64,000 nt of DNA from Picosynechococcus sp. PCC 7002 (lineage in GTDB: Bacteria > Cyanobacteriota > Cyanobacteriia > Cyanobacteriales > MRBY01). The notes under the pieces were generated by a model. That model did not search any database, was not told the DNA's origin, and saw nothing but the letters and a program-made list of their open reading frames with translations. Positions 17,801-26,878 of this stretch are shown here, one piece after another. The stretch lies in NCBI RefSeq assembly GCF_963860125.1, contig NZ_CAWLFA010000001.1:2480001-2544000 (forward strand). Direction: 5' to 3'. A program made the translations under genes and the position numbers. Each line of letters begins with the position of its first letter. Position 1 is the first letter of the stretch.

Positions 17801-19489
17801 TCAATTATCGTTTTTACTTAAGATCGGGATCAAAGTTTGTCGATATGCTCTCCACTGCTGTTTTGAATCAGGTGTTGAACTTTTTCCTTTTTCTAACAAA
17901 ATAACGCCTTCTTTAAAATCAACAATGCCATATTCATTTTGATCAACAATTTGATCAATTACCCCAACATAATCTTTCAATCGTTGCCAATCCTCATCAA
18001 AAGCGACTTGATAACGCACTAGACGCCATAGATCTGCCACAATAAAATCAACTTTTTCGATGTTTTGTTGATCGTTTTCAATTTCGATGCCGGGTAAACG
18101 AATAATTTCTCGACGACTAGATAAATGAGGAATGATGTAGGTTGTTGCGGAGACGCTTGCATCCTGAGGAATACGGCCAATCATGCCCTGAATATCAACA
18201 CTGCGAGACCATTGCTCAATCGGGGACACATAAACCCAAGGTTGCAAAGAATCCGGAATCATAAAGTAAAGTGTCCGGTTAGGATTAGCTGTGATGGTAA
18301 AAGCGATAGATAAGGTTAAACAAGTAATCCAGAATTTTTTAAAAAATGGGCTGATTTGTCGGGGATGACGGGGCTGGTTTTTCCGGAAAAAATTATTAAA
18401 GCCTTCCCCAGACCACCATAAAATTACCCCGTAACAAATACCTGGTACAACGGCAAGGGCATAGCGGATATTAATCGAGAGAACAGACATCCCTTTTCCT
18501 AACAGAAGTTTGAGCAAGGGAAATCCGGCGAGCGCCCAAGCACTCGGAGCCACTGCCGGGACAAAAGCAAATGGCAAAAATTGTCCTGCGAGATATTTAA
18601 TTGTCCGATCAAAAGGAGTAACCAGTTCCCTAAGAAGTAACAATGGATTGGAGAGCATTGCCAATAAAATATCAAGGGTGGAAGCCTCTGCCGCGTCTGT
18701 ATATTGCCCAAATCGTTCGAGCATAAATCGCTTAGAAATATCCTCGGAAAAGATCGGCATAATTAAATTAGTTAGCAGCAGAATATACCCAAAGCTAAAC
18801 AAACAGACCGCCGCTCCGATTTTTGGAAAACGACGACTAAGGATCATATAAGCGCCCACCCCGAAGAGAACAATACCGCTATCTTCACGGATCATGACGA
18901 TCAAAGGACACATAATTCCAAAGAGCCACCACCAACGTTTTTCCATGGCTAAAAGCAACGTAAAGATAAAAAGAGGCAACTGGAAATTATCGTGAAAATT
19001 ACATAAAGTTGGGCCAATTACAGCATTTGCACCGTAATAGCTATAGGTAATCCAACGGGCAGGAACTGGATCTAGATAATGTCGTGCTAATAGGTACAGA
19101 ACAAGACCCGCTGCCGATAGCATGGTAACTAGAAGTACGGCTAGGGTTGCAGCATGGGGAAAAAAGAAATAAATTGGCAACCACAGAAGTAGAGCAGGAG
19201 TGAAGTGTTGCCCAAGGCGATGGTAGCTGACATCTGGGACTTCCCCTGCATGAACAACATTGGTAGATAACTGTGAAGAGAGGCTACTTTGAAAAAAACG
19301 GCCATGGGCTCCATTCCACATGACCTGATTGAAGATGCCTTGGTCATAGGAGGAATAGAATGTGAAATGACGGTGCAGCACCAAAGCCATACAGATGATA
19401 AAAAAGATGCCGCTAACAATCAGGATAGGCCGCCATTCTTCCTGTTTAAAGGGGGTTTTGACGGGTCTGATGTCCTCAAGATTGACCAT
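17801..19489 (-). CDS. DUF2079 polytopic membrane protein
   Basis: A 562-residue inner-membrane protein with about ten hydrophobic helices and a soluble C-terminal domain of about 130 residues. The stretch FTFYSSYDQGIFNQVMWNGA near the first loop identifies the DUF2079 family, which is distantly similar to GT-C glycosyltransferases; a role in transferring sugars from lipid carriers is inference only. Base composition is more AT-rich than its neighbours and no HIP1 site falls inside the gene, which may reflect acquisition or relaxed selection. The start is the ATG at 19489. Confidence 0.82.
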   Translation of the reverse strand: MVNLEDIRPVKTPFKQEEWRPILIVSGIFFIICMALVLHRHFTFYSSYDQGIFNQVMWNGAHGRFFQSSLSSQLSTNVVHAGEVPDVSYHRLGQHFTPALLLWLPIYFFFPHAATLAVLLVTMLSAAGLVLYLLARHYLDPVPARWITYSYYGANAVIGPTLCNFHDNFQLPLFIFTLLLAMEKRWWWLFGIMCPLIVMIREDSGIVLFGVGAYMILSRRFPKIGAAVCLFSFGYILLLTNLIMPIFSEDISKRFMLERFGQYTDAAEASTLDILLAMLSNPLLLLRELVTPFDRTIKYLAGQFLPFAFVPAVAPSAWALAGFPLLKLLLGKGMSVLSINIRYALAVVPGICYGVILWWSGEGFNNFFRKNQPRHPRQISPFFKKFWITCLTLSIAFTITANPNRTLYFMIPDSLQPWVYVSPIEQWSRSVDIQGMIGRIPQDASVSATTYIIPHLSSRREIIRLPGIEIENDQQNIEKVDFIVADLWRLVRYQVAFDEDWQRLKDYVGVIDQIVDQNEYGIVDFKEGVILLEKGKSSTPDSKQQWRAYRQTLIPILSKNDN

Positions 19490-19530
19490 AGAACACTGCC
19501 TAACAATGAATCTCCAAAATCTTATCAGAG

Positions 19531-20526
19531 TTAGGAATCGTCGGAATTGATGGCTAAAGTGTGGCGGTCATGGGGGGATTGAAAGCGATGAATATCGATA
19601 CCGAGGGGAACAATGCCGCTGGGGTTGAGGGGGAAGAGGGAAGTGTAATATTCTTGCTGGATTGTTGTGAGGGGGCAGGTAGCGGCAACACCCGGTAGTT
19701 GATAGATATCCCGTAGATAGCCCCAGAGATTTTTGTAATCACAGATGCGGCGGCGATCGCATTTAAAGAGACCATGGTAAACGAGATCAAAGCGGATGAG
19801 GGTAGTAAATAGGCGGATATCGCAGAGGGTGAGTTGGTCGCCCAAAAGATAGCGGCGATCGCCTAGGCGTTGGTCTAACTGATCCAAAGTTTGAAAAAGT
19901 GCCGTTGCCGCTTGGTCATAGGCGGCTTGGGTGCGGGCAAAGCCACATTTATAAACGCCATTATTAACAGTGTGATAGATGAGGTCATTGAGGTGATCGC
20001 CTTCTGGTCGTAATGGTTCTGGGTATAAGTCTCGCTCTGGGAATTTCGCAAACCGATTAAAGGCATCATTGAGCATCACAATAATCTCTGCACTCTCGTT
20101 ATTGACGACCTGGTAAGTTTGGCAATCCCACAGCACTGGTACAGAACAGCGGCCGCTGTAACCCGCCTGGCCCAATTGATAAAGCTCTTTCATGCTGCGG
20201 CAGCCCGTGGGGTCATTTTCCAGACGCCAGCCTCCCACTGACACATCGGCGATCGCCACACTCAGATCCACAACGTCCTCTAGACCCTTGAGGATGCGGG
20301 TAATGGCTGTCCGGTGCGCCCAGGGACAAGTAAGGCCAATGTAGAGTCGATAACGGTTTGGCTCTGGCGGAAACTGCTCAGAACCGACCCAATGGCGAAA
20401 TTGACTCTCAACCCGCTGAAAATTGCCCGTTGGGTCGCTGGGGGCCAATTGAGACATCAGGGTTTGCCACAGGCGATGCCAAACAAATTGTGCCGTTTGA
20501 ATCAGAAACTTCGGGGGAACTGCCAT
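19531..20526 (-). CDS. Glutathione S-transferase family protein (Xi class, glutathionyl-hydroquinone reductase-like)
   Basis: A 331-residue GST of the Xi/YqjG type. The active-site motif CPWAHRT begins at Cys67, the nucleophile that removes glutathione from glutathionyl-hydroquinones. The C-terminal all-helical domain includes GDQLTLCDIRLFTTLIRFD and a Tyr-rich DYKNLWGYLRDIYQLPGV. It is cytoplasmic. It lies only 7 bp after the DUF2325 gene, indicating a shared transcript with that gene and probably with the GTPase gene upstream. The substrate is by family analogy. Confidence 0.88.
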   Translation of the reverse strand: MAVPPKFLIQTAQFVWHRLWQTLMSQLAPSDPTGNFQRVESQFRHWVGSEQFPPEPNRYRLYIGLTCPWAHRTAITRILKGLEDVVDLSVAIADVSVGGWRLENDPTGCRSMKELYQLGQAGYSGRCSVPVLWDCQTYQVVNNESAEIIVMLNDAFNRFAKFPERDLYPEPLRPEGDHLNDLIYHTVNNGVYKCGFARTQAAYDQAATALFQTLDQLDQRLGDRRYLLGDQLTLCDIRLFTTLIRFDLVYHGLFKCDRRRICDYKNLWGYLRDIYQLPGVAATCPLTTIQQEYYTSLFPLNPSGIVPLGIDIHRFQSPHDRHTLAINSDDS

Positions 20527-20533
20527 AGAGCGA

Positions 20534-21556
20534 TTACTTATTCCAGAGTTGTGCCAATTGTTGGGTTTTGAGTCCTGCTTCGATGGCTTCTAGTACCCTG
20601 GTCATGCCTGTGGTGTTGATAATTTCATATTTCCTATCTGCTTTTTTACAGGCTTCCATGGCCCGCTCCGTCATGGAATGGCTGGCGTAGCCCGTGATAA
20701 TGAGAATGAGGTCAACATTGGTAACCTGGGCTTCCCCCTGGGCAGAAAGTTGTAGACCATCCTGTTCGCTATACCATTGCAATTCCACCTGGGAACTGCG
20801 CAGGCGATTCTTTACGGCGGTTTGGAGGCGATCATGTCCGCCAAAAACTAAGACTTTTCCAACTAAGTCTGCATACAGTTCCGGGCGTTTGTCCGATTTG
20901 CGGTGGCGGGATTTGGGTTGAATATTGGGATGGTGTTCTGTACGGGAACGGTTTTCGAGGGCTTTGTTATAGATAAAGTTTAGGGTTTGTTCATGGGTTC
21001 CCCGCAGTCGCGCCACGGGGCCTTCTTCGCTGTGTTCGTTTATTTGGTTAATCAGGGCGTCAACCACTTCTTCGAGAGAACCTATTTCCTTGAGGTCATC
21101 CACATAGCCTTTGATGGCGATCGCCGCATCGGTGGCACTAAAAAAGTCTTGTTGTTCAAAGATCATATCGAGCAGATCGTCCCGGAGATCCGACTGCCAG
21201 CGTTGGACTTTTTCCCGCGCTTTTTCTTCTAAAAGTCTTTCTTCCCGGAGGACAAGCTGGGCATCGACAATTTCTGTGGCTTTTTCGGGTATTTCTGCTA
21301 TTTCACGGCGAATATCATCGGCTTTTTCTTGTAATTGTTGGATTATGTCGGCATGATGATATCCTTCAGCCCGGTAGGTACTGATCATCTCTTCGACTTT
21401 TTTGAGCAGAGGGTGCAGTTTTGCTTCCCGTTGGCGCACAATATCTTGGTATTGTTCGTCCCGCTGCTGCTGTAATTTTTTTTCTTCGAGGTGGGTCTTC
21501 GCCGCAGATAACAAATTTTCAACGGAGGCCTCTAGGTTTTCGAGTTCGATATCCAT
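20534..21556 (-). CDS. Coiled-coil protein with C-terminal DUF2325 domain
   Basis: A 340-residue protein in two parts. Residues 1-130 are highly charged with long helical coiled-coil segments (ENLLSAAKTHLEEKKLQQQ and onwards). The C-terminal 105 residues form a DUF2325 domain beginning KVLVFGGHDRLQ and containing LILIITGYASHSMTERAMEA, a Rossmann-like fold of unknown function. No signal peptide is present. It is tightly linked to the GST gene downstream (7 bp) and 52 bp from the GTPase gene upstream. A role in sensing or in a GTPase-linked complex is speculation. Confidence 0.78.
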   Translation of the reverse strand: MDIELENLEASVENLLSAAKTHLEEKKLQQQRDEQYQDIVRQREAKLHPLLKKVEEMISTYRAEGYHHADIIQQLQEKADDIRREIAEIPEKATEIVDAQLVLREERLLEEKAREKVQRWQSDLRDDLLDMIFEQQDFFSATDAAIAIKGYVDDLKEIGSLEEVVDALINQINEHSEEGPVARLRGTHEQTLNFIYNKALENRSRTEHHPNIQPKSRHRKSDKRPELYADLVGKVLVFGGHDRLQTAVKNRLRSSQVELQWYSEQDGLQLSAQGEAQVTNVDLILIITGYASHSMTERAMEACKKADRKYEIINTTGMTRVLEAIEAGLKTQQLAQLWNK

Positions 21557-21608
21557 GGGAATTTAGGGGAGTTATGAATTTTATGATTTTTTGGGCTAGC
21601 TATAGATC

Positions 21609-23018
21609 TTAGCTAATCGTTTGGGGGGATAGGCGATTTAGGGTGCCTTTCACGAAATTGCCGAAAAATTGCGATCGCTGATTTTGCTCAAAAACTCGCT
21701 TAAGAATCTGGCTGAGTTTCTCGAAATTAAGAGATTCAGAGGCAGTTTGGGGGTTTTGTTCTTGGAAATACTGGATTAAACTCAGCCCCGCAATGTGGGT
21801 TAGATAGGCGGCACTGACCCCCTGGACAGCCCCCCCGGCAAGGTAGGTGATCGCGTTGATTTTGAGCATTCCGCCGACGGCTTGGGTGGAGAGTTCCACA
21901 AGGCCAAGTTGGATCATTTGTTTGCCGAGGGTGGTGGCGATCGCCTGGGCCTGACCCAGAGAAAGACGCTGTTGATAGACCGCTCCCACATCCATAATCA
22001 TTTGTCCTGTTACGGCTGCCGTTGCGAGTAAATCTAAAGCAGCGACGGGATTGGCAAAGGTCGCCCCAGCCGCCAACCACTGATATTTTTCGAGGATCGG
22101 TAAAGCCCGTTCCCGTCGGAATTGATTGAGGGTTTGCTTGGCATTGTGCTGGGTGAGCCGTGCGGTGCGCCAGATGGTTGACCACAGCAGTTGTTGTTGG
22201 GTTTCGGGCTGACTGAGGAGGGTTTGGAGTTGATGTTGTAGGGGGGCAACGACTGGATCCGGGCGTTCAAAATGTTCGGTGGCGGTGCCATCGGCTTGGA
22301 TTTTTTTAACTTTGATGGCCTGGGGCGCGGCGGTGATGGGGAGAATATTTTGGGGAGCGATCGCCGGCTGACAATGGTTCCGCAGTTGGTTCAGGATCAA
22401 TTCCCGTTGCTCCGGCTGATATTGATCTTGCTTGTTGAAGGCGATGAGGATTGTCTGGCGAGCTTGGTGCCAATGGTTGAGGGTTTGCCATTGGGAGGCC
22501 ATCAAATCCCCATTCACCAGGAAAATCACCAGGTCGGCGGCAAAGACTTGGTTTTGGGCCGCTTGGTCATAGCTGGCGAGGTCGGTAAATAAGGGCGGTG
22601 TTTCCTGGAGGGTATAAGTTGGTGCGGTGGCTTGGAGCTGCCTGAGGAGGGTTGTTTTTCCAGTGCCCCGGCCACCGGCGATCGCCACGGTGAAGTGGTC
22701 CCGTTGAAATTCTTGATTAAGGTTATCCAGGGTTTGCCTAAGGGTTGTGAAATCTTGATCGGGCACTTCTTGCTGGAGTGCCATCACCCACTGTTGGGCG
22801 TTTGCAATGGCTTGGTCAACGTCTTTTCGTTTAAGGGGATTTTGGGGATTGTCCTGGGGGTATTGGGGTTGTTTTTTCTGCCAAAGCAGGAGGCCACCCC
22901 AGGCGATCACCCCCCAAAATAGCCATTCGCCAAGGTCGAAAATATTGCCCTGCCAGCGACCCAAAACTGCGAAAAATAAGGCTAAACCTAAACCGCCAAC
23001 AAGAATGGGTTTTTGCAT
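21609..23018 (-). CDS. Membrane-anchored GTPase with DUF697 (YcjF-type) domain
   Basis: A 469-residue protein. Two hydrophobic helices lie at the N-terminus (about 5-47). A GTPase domain follows with the P-loop GGRGTGKT (115-122) and the G4 motif NKQD. The C-terminal part (about 310-440) is a hydrophobic DUF697 domain with Gly/Ala-rich helices (FANPVAALDLLATAAVTGQM). Such proteins are thought to act at membranes in a dynamin- or Era-like way; the role in cyanobacteria is unknown. It appears to head the unit with the DUF2325 and GST genes. The start is the ATG at 23018. Confidence 0.82.
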   Translation of the reverse strand: MQKPILVGGLGLALFFAVLGRWQGNIFDLGEWLFWGVIAWGGLLLWQKKQPQYPQDNPQNPLKRKDVDQAIANAQQWVMALQQEVPDQDFTTLRQTLDNLNQEFQRDHFTVAIAGGRGTGKTTLLRQLQATAPTYTLQETPPLFTDLASYDQAAQNQVFAADLVIFLVNGDLMASQWQTLNHWHQARQTILIAFNKQDQYQPEQRELILNQLRNHCQPAIAPQNILPITAAPQAIKVKKIQADGTATEHFERPDPVVAPLQHQLQTLLSQPETQQQLLWSTIWRTARLTQHNAKQTLNQFRRERALPILEKYQWLAAGATFANPVAALDLLATAAVTGQMIMDVGAVYQQRLSLGQAQAIATTLGKQMIQLGLVELSTQAVGGMLKINAITYLAGGAVQGVSAAYLTHIAGLSLIQYFQEQNPQTASESLNFEKLSQILKRVFEQNQRSQFFGNFVKGTLNRLSPQTIS

Positions 23019-23212
23019 TGTTCTTACCCCGCCATATACAACAATTCGTCTATCTATGCTACTGCGAAAGGTGCTGGCCCTTAAGGGTAGGGGGCGATCG
23101 CCAGGGATCTTTCAAGAAATATTAAGAGTCAAGCTTGGCTCATATTGGGAAGGATTTCCAAAAAACAAGGGAAACTAGATAATGGTCTCGATTTACTGCT
23201 TGGTACTGTGTG

Positions 23213-24163
23213 ATGTCCGCCTATCTTCTGACTGCCCCCGCAAAAATTAATCTCTACCTCGAAATTTTGGGCGATCGCCCCGACGGGTTCCACGAGTTGG
23301 TGATGGTGATGCAGACCATTGGCTTATATGACCGGATTGAGGTGCGACAAAACCGTAGCGGCGACATCAATCTCTATTGCCAGCATCCCGAAGTCCCCCT
23401 CACCGCTAGCAATATTGCCTACCGAGCCGCCCAGTTAATGATGACGCGCTTTGCAGATATCTACGCCAGGGTGGGTGGTGGAGTTGACATTACCATCGAA
23501 AAAAATATCCCCGTGGCGGCGGGACTGGCTGGGGGGTCAACGGATGGCGCAGCGGTATTGGTGGGGTTGAATTTGCTCTGGGATTTAGGGTTAACCCAAC
23601 CGGAATTACAAACCTTAGCAGCAGAACTGGGTTCGGATGTGCCCTTTTGCATTGGTGGGGGGACGGTGATCGCCACCGGACGGGGAGAAATTTTAGACCC
23701 ATTGCCCGATCTCGATGGCATCCCGATTGTCCTCGCAAAGTACAGCAACATTGCTGTTTCTACCCCCTGGGCCTACCAAACCTACCGCGCCCAATTTGGG
23801 GAGCATTATCTCCAAGATGCGGCGAGTTGGCGTACCCGCATGACACAAATCCATGCTGGCGGCCTGATCAAAGCCATTCAGCAAAAAAATATCCAGGCGA
23901 TCGCCCATGAACTCCATAACGATCTCGAAAAAGTCGTTTTACCCGAATTTCCCCAGGTGCAACAACTGCGTGACTGCTTTACCAAACACGGGGCGATCGG
24001 CACGATGATGTCGGGCTCCGGCCCCAGTGTGTTTGCCCTCTGCGAGACCCTCGCCCAAGCCCAAGCCCTCAAAGTCCAAGTTGCCCAAGAATTAAACGAC
24101 CCAGCCCTCGATCTTTGGGTGACGCACATTGCCAGCCCCGGCATCCAAGCGGACTTCCGTTAA
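23213..24163 (+). CDS. ispE: 4-diphosphocytidyl-2-C-methyl-D-erythritol kinase IspE
   Basis: A 316-residue GHMP kinase of the MEP isoprenoid pathway, phosphorylating CDP-methylerythritol. Motifs: [20 protein letters not shown] at the N-terminus, the ATP loop [15 protein letters not shown], and the third GHMP motif [12 protein letters not shown]. Isoprenoids from this pathway feed chlorophyll, carotenoid and quinone synthesis. I use the ATG at 23213; a GTG one codon upstream is also in frame. It stands alone, followed by an AT-rich gene-free region. Confidence 0.95.
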
Positions 24164-24796
24164 CTTTCCATGACTTAAAATAGTCACTTTTGAGTAAGTC
24201 CCTAAAATAACTAAGAGGCAATAAAGCAAAAAGCAATCTACCTGAAAGCAGTTAGATTGCCCCCATATATACTCCCTATCAACTCTCTTCAATGTTATTT
24301 AGAGCATCATGATTATTAAGTACTGTTGTCGCTTATCTCCACTATCTTAGTTTAATGCTTAGTTTTGCCGCCCTATTTGTGAAATCTCTCTTTTGCAAAA
24401 AAGAAATATCCTAATTGTTGGTATCGCAGATGATGTATATGGCATTGCAGCAAGCACTATTATTATGAAAATTCTCCGGGCGCTTTATTTTGCCAAAGAA
24501 TCAGAATGCTACCTTCTTCACACACTTTTCGTCCAGAAAAGCGCTATCTTTATTGTGGTAGGACTACTCTAAAATCACTTTCATTTTCTGGTTAATCAAA
24601 GACTTAATTAAAGAGTATTCCCCGCAATTATTCTCACCTAATATACTCTCATTACCTGGTCAATTTGCACTGAATTTTCGGATTTTAGCTCATTCTCCTG
24701 ATAGCTAAACTTACGACACGAGTAACGATATAATTAATATCAACTACTCGTAAATATCCTTCCTCCAGTTTGGATTTTCCTCTTTGAGCTTGTAAT
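24164..24796. other. AT-rich stretch without a confident gene
   Basis: These 633 bp are clearly AT-richer than the surroundings and contain no HIP1 site. A hairpin with 8-bp arms (24233-24240 and 24253-24260) has a T-rich flank on the minus strand only. A 59-codon frame from a TTG at 24393 to a stop at 24572 starts NILIVGIADDVYGIAAS, which looks protein-like but has no ribosome-binding site and no family I can name. The region may contain a gene relic or the promoter of the following membrane protein. Confidence 0.5.
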
Positions 24797-26707
24797 ATGG
24801 ATAAGTTAACGTTTCTTTGTTTACTATTTTTAAGTAGCTTGGGGGCAACATATTTTCTTTGGTTTATTTGTCACCTCAATGGCCAACTATTATTTTATGG
24901 CCTCCATCTATGCAACAAGAAATGGCAGCCTAATACAAGTACAATTACCTCTCCCGGGCTGGATTGCTTTTATTTTAGGCCACTAGGCTTGACAGCGGTA
25001 TACTTAGTTGGGGCAATGCCAATTGCTGTCTTAAGTTTATCAACAGCCTATCTTAATCATTGCTTTAATGCTTTCTATGGAACAGTAATCCTTGAATTAG
25101 TCTTTGGACTGGTATTTTTATTATTGCCAAATACTCAACGAAAGGCTTTTGATCTATTTGGATTTCGCTTAATCCAACGCTATCGTCATTTGGTTATTTA
25201 TACGAGTATTTGGTGCCTTGTTTTTTCAATATGGGTCATGGTTACTCGTCATTCTAATTTAGATACCTTGGTATTAAATACAAACCCTGATTTTTGGGCC
25301 TATGTTCGTCGTTATGGCGCAATGACTACAACTAATCTAAATTTTTATGGGATGACGGATAGTTTTGAATTTCCTGACAATTCTGCTTGTGCCTATTTTC
25401 TTGGTAGTCCCAAAAAGTTTAGTTCATTTTTAGGGGCAATAGTTTCGTATCTATTTTCTGATCTATCCCTTGGAATTACAGTATTTCAAGGCATGCTAGG
25501 AGCAACTCTATTCATGGCCCTTTTTAAAGACTGGTGTGCCACTCCCCTTGACCAGCATCAGTCCTTGAATTTAAGTGATCTTGCTTTAGTGATTTGGGCA
25601 GTTTTTTCTCCCCAATTATATTGGCTTTTAGTAAGTGCTTACTTTTCAAATACCTTGTTTATTATTGTCATTTCCTTGGTTTTTCGTCAAGCCCGAAATG
25701 CCTCTTTACATGAGAATTTATTTAATGCCCAAAATTTCCTCTGCTTGTTTTGCATTCAAGTAGTTGTTTTTTCTTTTTATCCAGCATTTTTACCAATTAC
25801 TATTGCTGTATATTTTTGCACAACTTTAATTTATTTAAAATACAGCGAAAGAAGTCTAAATCAATTGTTTTTTGATTACAGCAAATATGCTATTTTGATT
25901 TTGATTTGTGGCTTAATCTTTTATACACTGTTCAATTCTCAATTTATTCTTGATGAAATTCAAAAGAGCATTAATCCACTGAAATCCCATGGAACGAATT
26001 TTGTACCCCTTAATCCCTGGAGTCTTTTTCAAGAAAAGCCGAAACCTATGGGAGCAAACAAGGATTTTGGCGTTTGGTTCAATGTGGTTTTAGGTTTATT
26101 ATTTAGTGTCTATTGCCTTTGGCAACTCTATCGAGCCTACAGCCGCAACAAAGATTTTGTAATTAAACGTGATCTTTTGGCTGGTTGTACTGGTATGGGT
26201 TTATATAGTTTCTATTTACTGGCTTATATTCCATTAGAATCCACCTATCGTCTTGGGAAAATCGCCATCAGTCTCATTTATCCCCTCGGAATTTTTGCTT
26301 TGTTACCAGTTGTGGTTTGGTTAAAGGATTATTTCCGCCAACAGGCAAATTGGCAACGCCAGGCTGTTTTGGGTTTGGCGATCGCCCATGTTGTTTTCCA
26401 CATTTACAAAATTACTGATGCGACGACGTTCCCCTCTGGTCAGGTCACCATGCCTAGCCCAGCCCAACAAAAAGAACTGTCGCAGTTAAACTCAATTACG
26501 ATTATCGGTTGCGAACAGGTACACCAAAGTCAATTTTATGAACGCCTCGTGGGATTGCAAGTAGCTAAGCAAAACCCTCATCTTCAGGTAAATGTAGTCA
26601 ATGAACCCGCCAACCTGACCCCAGATATCATGGGCGATCGCTTAGTATTCGGCCAAATTATTCCTGGGCCAACCCCACGCTACAATGCTTGCAAGTTCGA
26701 TTTTTAA
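24797..26707 (+). CDS. Large polytopic membrane protein of unknown function
   Basis: A 636-residue protein with about twelve hydrophobic helices up to residue 540 and a soluble C-terminal tail of about 80 residues. Family membership is not clear to me; the layout of many helices plus a small soluble tail is like GT-C glycosyltransferases or polysaccharide polymerases, and this is only an analogy. The first two thirds are AT-rich and free of HIP1, whereas the last 300 bp regain normal composition with HIP1 sites near 26377 and 26635. This mosaic could mean acquisition or recombination. The ATG at 24797 has no strong ribosome-binding site. Confidence 0.75.
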   Translation: MDKLTFLCLLFLSSLGATYFLWFICHLNGQLLFYGLHLCNKKWQPNTSTITSPGLDCFYFRPLGLTAVYLVGAMPIAVLSLSTAYLNHCFNAFYGTVILELVFGLVFLLLPNTQRKAFDLFGFRLIQRYRHLVIYTSIWCLVFSIWVMVTRHSNLDTLVLNTNPDFWAYVRRYGAMTTTNLNFYGMTDSFEFPDNSACAYFLGSPKKFSSFLGAIVSYLFSDLSLGITVFQGMLGATLFMALFKDWCATPLDQHQSLNLSDLALVIWAVFSPQLYWLLVSAYFSNTLFIIVISLVFRQARNASLHENLFNAQNFLCLFCIQVVVFSFYPAFLPITIAVYFCTTLIYLKYSERSLNQLFFDYSKYAILILICGLIFYTLFNSQFILDEIQKSINPLKSHGTNFVPLNPWSLFQEKPKPMGANKDFGVWFNVVLGLLFSVYCLWQLYRAYSRNKDFVIKRDLLAGCTGMGLYSFYLLAYIPLESTYRLGKIAISLIYPLGIFALLPVVVWLKDYFRQQANWQRQAVLGLAIAHVVFHIYKITDATTFPSGQVTMPSPAQQKELSQLNSITIIGCEQVHQSQFYERLVGLQVAKQNPHLQVNVVNEPANLTPDIMGDRLVFGQIIPGPTPRYNACKFDF

Positions 26708-26878
26708 GTTCCAAACCGTCCCCACAGGTTCGGGAACCTACACTATCAAGATCCTTAAATCGCACAGCACTATAGGAATAGTCATATGAACGAACCTAGA
26801 ATATCTAGTCGTCATACTTGCACCAATATTTGAAAGTCTTATTCAAGTTAAATCGCTGATCTTTGGAGTCACACTGCT

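Noticed and set aside
26708..26878. CIRCE heat-shock operator before dnaK
   Set aside because: The TTAGCACTC-N9-GAGTGCTAA pattern is absent; only a short palindrome AGGTTC-GG-GAACCT is present.
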